A stretch of 64,000 nt of DNA from assembly GCA_965225625.1 (NCBI GenBank), contig CBDDBH010000027.1:124001-188000 (forward strand), in the 5' to 3' direction. The DNA is from CBDDBH01 sp965225625. Its GTDB lineage: Bacteria; Pseudomonadota; Gammaproteobacteria; JADZEE01. Of the stretch, positions 17,655-29,031 are shown piece after piece (positions within the stretch are counted from its first letter, which is position 1; each line of letters starts with the position of its first letter). Made by a program: the position numbers and the translations under genes. Below the pieces are notes generated by a model. The model was not told the origin of the DNA, did not search any database, and saw nothing but the letters and a program-made list of their open reading frames with translations.

Positions 17655-20600
17655 CTACGAGCAGCTGAGTATAGCGGTGTCTTGCACTTCTTCGTCTTCC
17701 TCGCGGCCGGCAGCCGCATCTGGCAACTCCAGGAATAGTTGTTCCAAGACAACGATCTCGTTGATAACCGGGGCGCCGATGTCTTCGCCTTCACCGGGCT
17801 CCGGGCCGGAAGGCGGCGGCATCGTTGGTGGCGGGGGAGGAGGAGGCGGAGGTGGGGGAGGTGGTGCCGTCACCATTTGCGTATCCAGTTGATAGAACGT
17901 GCCCTGATCGGCGTTTGCTAGTGTCACACCGGTTGGCGCGTTGAACGTGGCGAAATCACCGCTCGCGCTCGTGTAAGTTATTACGTCGAAGGCGTCTCCG
18001 CTTGCTGGGACGAAACCCCCGAACAAGAGGACATCCAGCGTACCGTCGAGGGATGCAGTGCCACCGACTTGTACCAGATCGTAGTCAATCCCCTGATTGT
18101 TGCCCCCGAGTTCCACTTTCAACACCCCACTGGCGCCCTGAACATAGTTGCCGCTGATATTCAGTGTGCCAGGCGACAGACCGGCGGCGACAACACCGGC
18201 TGTGTTATTGACGTTGCCGTTAATCGTACCGCTACCAAGTAGTACGCCACCGGCAATGTTCATGCCACCGGGTCCCGCATCCAGCATGCCGCCATTGACG
18301 GCGGTCGTGCCCGCGCTCTGGGTGAAGCCGCCGACGAAGGCCAGGGTACCGCTGCCGGCGAGCACGGAACCGGCATTGGTAAACGCGCCGTTGACCTGTG
18401 TAGTGCCGGTTCCCGCGACTTTCGAGAAGCTACCCGCATTGTTAACCGTGATCGCGATGGCGTTGTCCGAGGTCGTCACCAGCGATGCGTCGGCCAGGAT
18501 TTGCAGCGTTCCCGTGCCCTGAATATCGCCGCCGGTCCAATTACCAGGACCGCCGTTTTGCAGCGTGCCGTTGACGAACATCGGGCCGGCGCCGGTGAAG
18601 TTCACGCCGTTGGTGGTGGTGGTGATGCCCGCTCCCAACGTCCCCGCATCCAGCGTCAGCAGCGTTGCACTGCGTGGCGCCGTACCGGCCAGCGTGCCGC
18701 CACCGATAATCTGCACCGCACCCAGGGTCGCCGCGCCCACCGTGTCGAGCGTCAATACCGTACCGTTGATCTGCGTGGCACCGTTGACGCTATATGTCCC
18801 GTTCACCGTCACCGTCGCTGCGTTTACCAATACAGTACCAGCGCCGGCTATGCTCGAACCCGCCGTCAATGTCTGCACACTGCTCGAGAACTCCAGCGTC
18901 CCGGCAGCGCCTAGCGTGAACCCACCGCTGTGCGTGCCGTCTTGCGTCAGGTCCAATTGCCCGCTAATCACGTCCACCATACCGTCGTTGATGAACGCCG
19001 CGTCCATCACTAGACCTGCCCCCACCATCACCAGCCCGTTATTCTGAAACGTCCCCGTCGTCAACGTGCCGCCACTCTGAATGTCGAATGTGCCCGGCGC
19101 GGTGAGGAAGATTTGACCGCCCGTATTGATTCTGCCGCCCTGCAATTGGAATACAACATCATTGAATGTGACGTCGTCAGTGCCTGTGAAGGACGCTGTG
19201 CCCCCAAGCACCACTGTGCCGCCACCACTGAAGTCCGCATTGTTGGGGAAATCATTAACGCCGCCGGTAAAGCTCAGCACTTTTCCCGGCGCGACGATGA
19301 AATTACTGGTGCCGTGTGTACCGCCCTGGTCCAGGGTGAAGTCCGTCTGTGCGTCGACGATGCCGGTGTTGTTGACAATGCGGCCGGCCGTTTTGGCGGC
19401 GCCGGTTACCAGTAGCGTGCCGCCAGTGACGTTGATCGCGCCGGTGCCGGTGAGCGTGCCGTCGTCGAGATTGAGGATCCCTGTAACCACGATATCGCCG
19501 GCAATGTCGTAGCTGCCTCCGGCCAGCAGGTCCAGGCGACCGCCCGCATTGATGTCGGTTGCCGTCGCGCCTACCGCCGTGTTGGTGAATACACCGCCGT
19601 TGATCTGCAGGGTGTTACCCGAGGTTATGCTCAAGCCATTCACCGTCGAGTTCACCCCCACAGTCTTCACGCCCGTGCCGGTGATATTGAGCGTACTGCC
19701 GCCGATCAATGTGAAATCACCACCGCCGATGAGTGCGCCGCTGTCGAAGGTGAATGGAGCACCGTTCTGCACAAACGTCCGGCCAGGACTCACATTCACG
19801 GTGCCGGCATTGATAAAACCCGCCGAGTTCTGAATAGTCAGATCACCGCCTGTGATGTTGAACGTCGTCTGGTTGACGTGATTTGCCGTGCCTCCTCCGT
19901 CGATCAACAGGTCGCTGTCCACCAGGTTCACCGAGCTGCTCGTGGCATTGACGATTTCCGCGTTTATGGTGCGTGTACCGCCGCCCGTGCCGGCCTGGAT
20001 GTCGATCGGGGCGTTGTTAAGTATCGATCCACTGGCGTCGGTCACGGTGACGCTGCGCGGTACCGTATCCACATTCGTCAGCACCAGACCACCACTGCGT
20101 AGATCGCCGACCGTGAAGTTTGCATCGCCCAGGGCTGAACCTTGAACGATGATTTGCCCGCCAATCGAGTTCACTGATCCGGCGATGCCGCTCGTGCCTT
20201 CGGCGATGATGGTGCCTTGGACACTCAAGTTGCCGGCGCCGCCGATCGTGCGGTTGATGAGGTTCAGTGTGGTCCCGCCGAGCGTGCTGACATTGCCCGT
20301 CACGTTCTGCGTTCCGCCAGACAGCAGAATCGTTCCCGCCATCTCCAGCGACGTGCCCGTGCCCCAGTTATAGGTACCGGCCGCGAAATCGAGTGTGCCG
20401 CCTGCCACGGTAAGAAACCGCCCGGTACTCGCGCCACCACCGTTCAGGGTCGTCGCGCTGCCTGACTGCGTGATCAAAACGCCGTCATTATTGAGCGGAC
20501 CGTTCGCATTGATCGTGCCACCCAATGTTACGCCCAGCGTCGTGCCCGGTTGTATGGTCGTCGTGCCGGTCACTGTGAGCACGCTGGTTCCCTGAATGCT

Positions 20601-23600
20601 CAACGTGCCGGCGCCCACAGTGAGGCTACCGGAGTTCAGAGCAGGTCCGTTCAAGAACTTGGTCGCGGCCCCGCTGGTGCTCAACAGTGCCGTTCCGAAG
20701 TCGAGGTTGCCGGTGCCCGTGAAACCTCCACCGTCCCAGTTGAAGTTGGCGCCATTCAGGTCGAAGGTCTGGCCAGCGGGCACGTCGATGGTGCCGCTCG
20801 TCAAGGTCACATCGCCGTTGAACATGCTGGTCGTGACGATGTTCAGGACACCATCATTGATCAGCGTTGGGGCGAGGATCACGTTGTCGAGTGTGAGGGT
20901 CCCCTGGTTAGTAATAGTCCCTACGCCTGACACAGTGATCCCCACGAAGGACGCCATGCTGGCGGTACCGAGGACAAGGTTGATGTCCACAAGACCGGTG
21001 CTGTACGTCCAGCTGTTGCTTACGGTCAAAGTGCCCGCACCACCCAGCGTACCGGCGGTTATGTCCAGGTTGGCCACCGTGATCGCATCGTTGATGCTCA
21101 AGGTGCCGGGGCCAGATTTGCGGAACAGGCCCGGTCCGGTCAACGTTGTACCGGTGTCGAGGTTATGCACAAACCCGCCGCCACTGGGTGCGAATTCCAC
21201 CACCGTCCCCGCCGTCGCGTTGTACTGACCGCTACTTGTGCCCGTGGTCGTCATGCTCAACGTGCCGCTCTGCACATCCACCACGCCCGTGTTACCCGTG
21301 AACGTGTCGATCGTCACCACACCGGTCCCAACATCGCGGATCAGCGTACCGGCGTTGCTGAGGAAACCCACCGTCCCGATGCCGCTGAAGTCCAGGAACA
21401 ACCCATCCCCCTGAATGTGGAACGTCCCGGTGTTGTCGAACTGCGCACCGCTCACCCCGCCGATATCCACCTCGCCCCCCAGCCACACGCTGGTGCCCGT
21501 CGTCGACGCATTACGCAGGGTATGACCGAGGATGTCGGGCGCACCCGTGACGTTGATGATCAAGCTACCGGTGGTGTCGATCAGCAACGTACCGCTGTGA
21601 CCGAGGATGTCGGGCGCACCCGTGACGTTGATGATCAAGCTACCGGTGGTGTTCAGCAACGTACCGCTGTTTTCGTTACCAATGTTGCCCCCCGTCCAGT
21701 TCACCGCCGCGGTCGCCGTCAAAGTGCCCGCACCACCCAGCGTACCGGCGGTTATGTCCAGGTTGGCCACCGTGATCGCATCGTTGATGCCAGATTTCAA
21801 GTCAACGTTGTACCCGGCACAAACCCGCCGCCACTGGGTGCGAATTCCACCACCGTCCCCGCCGCCGCGTTGTACTGACCGCTACTTGTGCCCGTGGTCG
21901 TCATGCTCAACGTGCCGCTCTGCACATCCACCACGCCCGTGTTACCCAACGATCGTCACCACACCGGTACCGCGTGTTGCTGAGGAAACCCACCGTCCCG
22001 ATTGAAGTCCAGGAACAACCCATCCCCCTGAATGTGGAACGTCCCGTCGAACTGCCACCGCTCACCCCGCCGATATCCACCTGCCCCCCGCCACACGCTG
22101 GTGCCCGTCGTCGACCACGCAGGGTGACCGAGGATGTCGGGCGCACCCGACGTTGATGATCGCGTCGATCAGCAACGTACCGCTGTTTTCGTTACCAATG
22201 TTGCCCCCGCAGTTCACCGCCGCGGTCGCCGTCAAAGTGCCCGCACCACCCAGCGTACCGGCGGTTATGTCCAGGTTGGCCACCGTGATCGCATCGTTGA
22301 TGCTCAAGGTGCCGGGGCCAGATTTGCGGAACAGGCCCGGTCCGGTCAACGTTGTACCGGTGTCGAGGTTATGCACAAACCCGCCGCCACTGGGTGCGAA
22401 TTCCACCACCGTCCCCGCCGCCGCGTTGTACTGACCGCTACTTGTGCCCGTGGTCGTCATGCTCAACGTGCCGCTCTGCACATCCACCACGCCCGTGTTA
22501 CCCGTGAACGTGTCGATCGTCACCACACCGGTCCCAACATCGCGGATCAGCGTACCGGCGTTGCTGAGGAAACCCACCGTCCCGATGCCGCTGAAGTCCA
22601 GGAACAACCCATCCCCCTGAATGTGGAACGTCCCGGTGTTGTCGAACTGCGCACCGCTCACCCCGCCGATATCCACCTCGCCCCCCAGCCACACGCTGGT
22701 GCCCGTCGTCGACGCATTACGCAGGGTATGACCGAGGATGTCGGGCGCACCCGTGACGTTGATGATCAAGCTACCGGTGGTGTCGATCAGCAACGTACCG
22801 CTGTTTTCGTTACCAATGTTGCCCCCGTCCAGTTCACCGCCGCTGTCGCCGTCAAAGTGCCAGTGCCGCCCAGGCTGCCACCTGCCAGGCTCAGATCCCC
22901 GGTGATGGTTGAGTCGGCATTGATCGTGAGAGATCCGGCAGTAAGCGTCACATCGCCGTCGATGCGCGAGCTCCCATCGATCTGTAACGAACTGCCGCTG
23001 ATTGCCAGTGTCTCGGCGCTGGAGATCTCGGCCACCTGTTTTGTCGCCCCGCCGGAAATAGTGATCGTAAGGGTTCCCGGCTGCTCTATGAGGACGCTGT
23101 GCGTCGGCAGTGGCACCCCGAGACTCCAGTTACCCGGCACGTCCCAATTGCCGTCGACGAGAATATTCCACCGATTGATGGTGCCGGCTGTGTCGAACTG
23201 GATGTTGACGTTGGTCGGGTTGATCGCAGTGGTCAGGGCGGTAACGCCGAACGGCGCAGTCACATTCGGATTAGTCGGCCCGCCGAAATTGCCGCTCGCG
23301 GATGCGAAGGTGATGAAATCGAAGTTGTCGGCCGCCATTGGGTCATACGGCGACAAGCCGACGAGGTTGATGCTTCCGTCGAGGCTGGCGGTGCCGCTGA
23401 TCTGGAGTTGATCGAAATCGGTGCCGGCCACGGGCGCACCGCCGGCAAAACTCAGCACCTCGAACTCAATGACGGAATTCGAATTGAGGGTAAGGTTGCC
23501 GTTGATCGTCAGCGTGCCCGGTGAATCACCGGGTCGAATCGTCCCGTCACTGGTCACGTTGCCCCCAAAAGTACCGCCGCCGGTCAAGGTGCTCGCCGAA

Positions 23601-26600
23601 TCGAGCAGCAGAGCATTGCCTCCCAGGCTAAGAGCGCCACCGGCCAGGATCTCAACGGTTCCGCCGGTATTGTTAAACGAGATCGAGGAAACCAACGTTG
23701 ACGTACCGCTCCCCGCACTCATCCGCAGTACACCACCCGCCAGGTTGTTGAACGTGGCAGCACCTCCAGTATTGTCAACCTGCTGCGCACTCACGAAATC
23801 GTATATGCCGCTGTTGTTCACCACCGCACCAAGCCTCAGGTCCAATTCGTTACCGGTCGTCGTGTTGTGATTCACCGTCCCGCCCGACAGGATGTCCAGC
23901 GTCACGTTAGACAGCACGTGGGCACCAGCACCCGTGACGCTCATCACCGCACCCGAACCAATCGTTATCGTACCCACGCCGCCGCCGTCTATCGTGCTCG
24001 TCCCGCTCCAGTTGAAGCTGCTGCCCACGGTTAATCCAGCATTCAAATCAAAGGTGCCACCGTTCAGAATGAAGGTACCATCAACCACCAATGCAGGATT
24101 AACGGTCAGCGTTCCACTGCTATGAGTCAGGCTGCCTTGCACGGTAAGAGTACCCATGCCATTCAAGGTATTGGTATTCAGGGTCTGATTAATACCACTA
24201 TCAAGTATCAAGTTCCCGTTAATTGTTATAACGGGTGATGCTGCTGTCCAGGTGTTGAGAACCTTCAGACTACCGGTTCCACCGATCGTCCCACCGTCGG
24301 CGTTTGAATGAACAAGTGTGGCCACCTCGGCATCGAAATTAAAATTTATCTTGCCAAAATTAGCTAAGATGATATTCAAGGTTGAGGCAAAGCTACCGTT
24401 TAATGTGCTCCCAACACCGCCATCCTCAATACGTAGCGTCCCAGCACCTGTGAAATCAGAGGTTACGTCGTACACGGTAGGTTTATTGACTCGATAGATG
24501 GCTCCGGATGCGATGTTAAAATCACCAGTATGCGGCGTGGCTGAATTGTCGGTGGTTATAAACAGGGTTCTCGTGTTCTGTATGTCCACAGTACCGGTGT
24601 TGTTAAAAAACACGGTACTACCCCAGCTACCTGCGCCGGTCCCGGTTAATACCATTGAGCCGGCGTTATTGACGGTGCCACCTGTACCAACCGAGGGAAA
24701 TTTCGAATTTCCCGGCAAATTTAGTGTGCCACCCAGCAAATTATTAAACACTGCGCCATTAGTCATGGTGATATCCGGCCCCATGTTGGCGATGCCAGTA
24801 TTATTCAGAATGCGGTTATCCAGTGTCCTTACCGCCGCTGTTGTCAGCGAAATACCACCATTGGCATTGAGTTGTTCCGTACCGTTGGTACCCTGCAATG
24901 TACCGCCTCGCCAGTCGAACAATCCGGCCACGGTGATGTCGCCTGCCCCTGTCAAGGTGCCACCGGTAAGCAGCAAAATACCGTTGACAACGGAATCGGT
25001 CTCAACCGCCGCAGTGCCCGCACTTACATTCAGCGTATCAACAGTGAGCGCAGAGTTTATGGTTGCGCCGCTTGCTATATTGATCGTTTCATTGCTGGCA
25101 TTAATGGTCCCGCCGTTGGCATCCAGGGTCACATTACCGAGATTCACCACTCCGCCGCCGACACTGTCCTGATCCGCGTCGAACAGCATGCTGAGCTGGC
25201 CACCCGTGGAGGTAATGCTGGCGTTGATATTGAGGTTGTTGTGCGCGCGTAGGTCGAGCGTGGCGTTCGGTCCCACCGTTTTGGTAACGGCGTCGCTGAC
25301 GGTGAGGTTACCCGTGAGCGCCACCCCACCCGTGGTGTCGACGATCACGGTGCCCCCGCCGTTCAGCGCCGTCTGCAGTGTTGCCGTGCTCAGTGCCGCG
25401 TTTCCGGCACCTTGCGGCTGAAAAGGGGAGCTGGGCGTGATGTTGTTGTCTACAGCGTTGGAAATCGTAATGTTCTCGGGGTCGAGTAACCAGGTGCCTG
25501 CGTCGCCATTTGGTGCGGTGATGTCCGGTGCCCGAGTGACTTCCAGATAACGCCGGCCGGAGGTCTCGACGAAGCCCCCATTACCAGATTTCTGACCGCC
25601 CCTCGCACTGATCCTGCCGTAGACCTGCGCGGTATCATCCGCCCACACGATGGCCGTGCCGCCATCGCCTTCACTAATGGCGTTCACACTTATCGATGCA
25701 TCCGGCCCCACGTAGGTAGCACTTGCGGTCTTGGTGTCACCTTTGCCCTGGTAGTCACCGCCGATGAGGATCTCACCACCGCCGGTGTCGCCGGAGGCAT
25801 CAATGCGGGCGTTGTCGAACAAGCCGACTTGGGTGCCGAGGATTTGGATTGTGCCGCCACTGCCCCTCACCCCAGCCCTCTCCCCGGGGGAGAGGGAGCT
25901 TAGGTCTGGGCCTCGGGCTGAGATCGTGCCGTCGACGATGGCATCGCCTTGTGCTACCAATTGCACTTGGCCCTGGGCATCGACAGTAACGGCGTCAACG
26001 TTGATGTCGCCGCTGTGACGCAGTGTGCCGGCAAAGATGGCGGCGGCGCCGCCGTGACTGAGGAGTTGCCCCAGGTTGACGACGCTGTCCTCGGGCGCCT
26101 GGATCTCGAAGGTCACGCCGAGAGCATCGAGGCTCGCAAGCTGTACGCTGCGGCCTGCGGCCAGGACTAAATCACCGCCTTCGCTTTGGATGACACCGCT
26201 GTTCTCAATCGACGGTGCAATCAGAAATACATTGCCGTTCTCACCGGCCTTGATGAGGCCTTGATTGCGGATGGCGCCCGAGCTGCCATCGCCGTCGAAT
26301 TGGTAGTTACCCTCGCGAAAGTCCTCATCCGTTATATTCAGCGTGGACGCCACCAGGCCGGCCGTATCGACGACCGAATTGGGTCCGAAGACGATGCCAT
26401 TGGGGTTGATGAGAAAAACCCGGCCGTTGGACATGAGCTGTCCGAGGATAGCGGAGGGATCCTGGCCAACGACGCGATTGAGGACCGCGCTGGCGGCATT
26501 GTTCTGGATGAAGCGGGTGACTTCGCTGGGCGCGATGCCGAACGACTGCCAGTTGATGATGGCGCCCGGTGAGTTGGTGACATTGAGGACGTTTGGCGCT

Positions 26601-26749
26601 GGATTGGCGAAGCCCGCCTGGCCGGCAACGACGTTCGGCCCTTGTGGATTTGCCGGCGACAGGCCCGGCCACAGTCCAATTGCCAGCGCAAACGCGGCTG
26701 CCCGGAACTGCTGCAACTTCCTGGGTCCCTCTGGTTCGGCGTACGGCAA
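17655..26749 (-). CDS. Giant filamentous-haemagglutinin-like two-partner-secretion adhesin, frame-disrupted
   Basis: About 3000 residues if read as one gene. The chosen TTG at 26749 lies seven bases after GGAGG; a second TTG at 26716 is possible. A signal peptide is followed by a TPS secretion domain (about 35-150) with NVTNSPGAIINWQSFGI, IQNNAASAVLNRVVGQDPS and the NPNG motif (115-118). Then comes a very long beta-helical region rich in Gly, Thr, Asn and Val repeats, two ALxxG-type SPGTLxIxGN segments, a run of 13 prolines and a short acidic tail ending SCS. It is exported by a TpsB-type transporter not present here. Three open pieces (26749-22787, 22793-22062 and 21800-17655) overlap or adjoin. 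The breaks lie in tandem repeats and are probably assembly errors. Confidence 0.85.
21060..22830 (-). repeat. Three ~620-bp tandem repeats in the adhesin gene, middle copy eroded
   Basis: Copies run, in gene direction, from about 22815 to 22197 (A), 22196 to 21688 (B) and 21687 to about 21060 (C). Each encodes about 200 residues including TGSLIINVTGAPDILGH, WLGGEVDIGGVSGAQF and GTSSGQYN. A and C are almost identical. B matches them base for base apart from at least ten short deletions, with essentially no substitutions, and is not translatable in one frame. Copy C also contains a 75-bp direct duplication (units starting at 21524 and 21599). The break at the start of A is a C6 to C5 change near 22821. 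Confidence 0.85.
25863..25899. repeat. REP-like palindrome inside the adhesin gene, translated in frame
   Basis: The perfect hairpin CCCTCTCCCC-G-GGGGAGAGGG (25876-25896), with a flanking CCCCTCACCCC, is of the type normally found between bacterial genes. Here it lies inside the adhesin coding sequence and reads SSLSPGERAGVRGS without breaking the frame. It differs from the surrounding Gly/Thr/Val-rich repeat composition, which points to an insertion. Confidence 0.75.
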
Positions 26750-26784
26750 CCTGTTGCCTCCGGTTTGCGCCCCGCCTCTGCGGG
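26745..26784 (-). promoter_or_regulatory. Structured leader and start region of the adhesin gene
   Basis: On the transcribed strand, CCCGC-AGAG-GCGGG (26784-26771) is followed by the Shine-Dalgarno GGAGG (26761-26757) and the perfect stem GGCAAC-AG-GTTGCC (26758-26745). The proposed TTG start (26749-26747) lies inside the second arm, and two bases of the Shine-Dalgarno are in the first. Folding would hide the start, so translation may be controlled. The rest of the 118-bp gap back to ubiD holds no gene. Confidence 0.45.
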
Positions 26785-26867
26785 CAGGACTCCTTATACT
26801 ATTAAAGGAGCGATGCTGTCGAAATCGCCAGATTACCTGGTCATGATACCCAGTTTTGCCTGTGCAT

Positions 26868-28193
26868 TTATGTGAAGTAGTCGCCCAAATCCAACTCATT
26901 TTCACCCGGTGACAGCGGGCGCTCGAATTTTTCCTCTTCCCCAAGCGCCATCGTGGCGTCAATCCCGAGGCGGCCGCCGGAGATAGCGCTGGTCGCATAG
27001 TCCGCGCCGTCGATATCGGAGAGCACCATGGTGCGCTTGTCGAGGCGTCCCCGGGTGAGAAAGGCCCACCACACTTCATTGAGATTATAGATGTCGACAT
27101 CGGCATCCACGACGATGCACATGTGGTTGTAATAAGGGTTGGCACCGAAGACTTTGAGCATGACGTGCTGAGGGTGGCCCTCATACTGCTTGTCGATCTT
27201 AACCACGGTGCTGTACAGCATCGGATTGATCGTGACGTCCAGAATGCCGGGCAACTCCGCAACCAATGCCCGGTAAGTGCGATTGCCCCAGGTTGCGGCC
27301 AGCATGGTCAGATCTTCGGGGGAGCCGGTCAGCAATCCATGAAAGGTGGCGCCCGCGCGCCAACTGACGTTCAACACGTCGAGTACGTAAGCGTTGGTAT
27401 TGACCTCGCAGTAATAGCCCATGAATTCGCCGAATGGACCGTCTTCGGTACGGGCGCCTAAACGGATCTGGGCTTCTATGACGATCTCGGTATCGGCGGG
27501 CACCTGCAGATCAACTTTTTCGCATTGATACATGTCCAGGGATCCGCCATTCACTCGGGCAGCAATGGCGAGTTCGTCGACGTCAATGGGCACGGAGGCA
27601 CAGGCCGCGATGAACACCGGCGGCGGTGAGCCAATCAAAATTGCGACCTCTAAAGGCTTGCCCGCGGCCTCAGCTTTGGCCTGATATTTGGACAGGTCAT
27701 GCGGCAGATCGATGCACGCATGCAACTCATCATCTTTGCCGAGCATTTCGCAGCGTGCGAATGACAGATTCGGGACCCCGGTTTCCGGATCTTTCGCTAG
27801 TACTACACCTGCCGTGATGTACGGACCGGAGTCCTTGCCGCGATAGACGACGTGCGGAAGGTCACCGACTTTCCCGTGCTGCAGATCGCTTGGCCTCGCA
27901 ACGGGATTGCTGTATTCGCTGGTCCCCGCACTGATGCCTTCCATGATGTTCTTCCAGGCGGGATTAAATTCCCCTGGGGCGGCTCCGATCATCTCGCACA
28001 GTCGCGCGTGACTGCCGTAAAGGTTAGACACAACCGGAAAAGCGGATCCTTTGACGTTGCGGAATAAAATTGGCAAATCGCTCTGTTTCTGCGATTTACT
28101 GACAACGGCTGCGAGTTCGAACTTGGGATCGACTTCGCGCTCGACGATGTGCATCTCGCCGCGTTGGATCAGTTGTGAGAGGTAATCGCGCAC
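26868..28193 (-). CDS. UbiD family decarboxylase
   Basis: A 441-residue prenylated-FMN-dependent (de)carboxylase. It begins at a GTG (MRDYLSQLIQRGEMHIVERE). Conserved UbiD segments include NPVARPSDLQHG, a GPYITAGVVLAKDPETG segment, EDGPFGEFMGYY with the glutamates that contact the cofactor, and PGILDVTINP. UbiD enzymes remove or add carboxyl groups on aromatic, heteroaromatic or alpha,beta-unsaturated acids. The flavin prenyltransferase UbiX is not seen nearby. The length is a little short of E. coli UbiD and fits the catabolic UbiD branch. It is the gene upstream of the adhesin on the same strand but is unlikely to be functionally linked to it. Confidence 0.9.
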   Translation of the reverse strand: MRDYLSQLIQRGEMHIVEREVDPKFELAAVVSKSQKQSDLPILFRNVKGSAFPVVSNLYGSHARLCEMIGAAPGEFNPAWKNIMEGISAGTSEYSNPVARPSDLQHGKVGDLPHVVYRGKDSGPYITAGVVLAKDPETGVPNLSFARCEMLGKDDELHACIDLPHDLSKYQAKAEAAGKPLEVAILIGSPPPVFIAACASVPIDVDELAIAARVNGGSLDMYQCEKVDLQVPADTEIVIEAQIRLGARTEDGPFGEFMGYYCEVNTNAYVLDVLNVSWRAGATFHGLLTGSPEDLTMLAATWGNRTYRALVAELPGILDVTINPMLYSTVVKIDKQYEGHPQHVMLKVFGANPYYNHMCIVVDADVDIYNLNEVWWAFLTRGRLDKRTMVLSDIDGADYATSAISGGRLGIDATMALGEEEKFERPLSPGENELDLGDYFT

Positions 28194-28287
28194 GGAAAAT
28201 GTATTACAAAGTTACGCCCGCAAGTTGGCGCACATAGCCTGGCGGTAAATCAATGACTCGCAGCTGTAGTCGACGAGGTCGTCGCAG

Positions 28288-28899
28288 CTATCCACCCTGC
28301 CAGGCGAATGCGCTGTAGTGGCCGTTCTTACCCGTGTTGTCGAACGCGAGGTTGTAGTCCGAGTCGTCGTATCGGCCGGTGTCGCTCTTGGCAATGGCCA
28401 GAGCGGTTCCCATCGGGTGGTGTACGTTGGTGATTTCCATCACCGCTTCGCTCTCCGGCGCAAACACCCCGGTTACCTCAAAATCCATTATCTCCGGGAC
28501 GGTTACCCGCCGTCGCGCACCGTCGATTTCATATTGGATGGGTACGTATTTCACGCCCAGCACTTCGCCGGTCACGGCCCCGAGCATCTCAGGAACGCCG
28601 CCGTGCTCACCCGACAGAATGGCGCCCAATGCATTACGCTGAGGTTCATCAGCGCGCTCGTCGATATACAGCGCGACGCGCCAGTTGCCTTCACCCATGA
28701 CGGCCGGCGTGTCGGCGACGAGGATGAAATTCAGTCCGTCGAGGTTCACATCGTCAAACGCGCCCTCATCGATGTGGCAAGCCAGTGGTACCAGGCAGCG
28801 ATCATTGTCAGCAGGGGCCTGCATAGAAGATGTTATGCACGGACAGAGAATGTCGCAGTTGCAGTTTTCGAAATAATCGCCCTTGATCGTCCAAGCCAT
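28288..28899 (-). CDS. DUF1326 domain protein
   Basis: A 203-residue protein starting at the ATG at 28899, which follows an AGGGGAA ribosome site (a longer in-frame start at 28932 is less likely). It opens MAWTIKGDYFENCNCDILCP with the N-C-x-C-x3-C-P-C cysteine cluster typical of DUF1326, and ends YSAFAWQGG. The cysteines suggest metal binding, but the biochemical function of the family is unknown to me. It precedes ubiD on the same strand with a 94-bp gap, so the two may be co-transcribed. It is divergent from the MFS gene at 29032. Confidence 0.8.
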   Translation of the reverse strand: MAWTIKGDYFENCNCDILCPCITSSMQAPADNDRCLVPLACHIDEGAFDDVNLDGLNFILVADTPAVMGEGNWRVALYIDERADEPQRNALGAILSGEHGGVPEMLGAVTGEVLGVKYVPIQYEIDGARRRVTVPEIMDFEVTGVFAPESEAVMEITNVHHPMGTALAIAKSDTGRYDDSDYNLAFDNTGKNGHYSAFAWQGG

Positions 28900-29031
28900 G
28901 ATTTTCCCCTGCGCAATACAGCGAGCGGTCAACGATAGGTCGTTGCGAAAGGGGAGTCAATCACGCTCGGCGGGGTTCTCCGCATCAGGCGATGCTGTAA
29001 TATCCGCCGGCAGGGGCGGCAACTCAAAACG

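Noticed and set aside
21060..22830. Possible CRISPR array because of repeats
   Set aside because: Repeat units are ~620 bp, directly adjacent and coding; there are no short repeats with unique spacers.
22134..23411. Long plus-strand open frame (425 codons) and several others opposite the adhesin
   Set aside because: They are antisense to a repetitive coding region; they have no domain features and reflect the high GC third positions of the adhesin strand.
26740..26867. Cyclic-di-GMP (GEMM) riboswitch before the adhesin
   Set aside because: GCGCAAACC and GCACAGGCAAAAC resemble parts of the consensus, but the order, spacing and GGUAGG-type segment are missing. A covariance search (Rfam RF01051) would decide.
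26868..27262. N-terminal extension of the adhesin frame to 27262
   Set aside because: That part is an out-of-frame shadow of the UbiD gene; the signal peptide and ribosome site place the start at 26749 or 26716.
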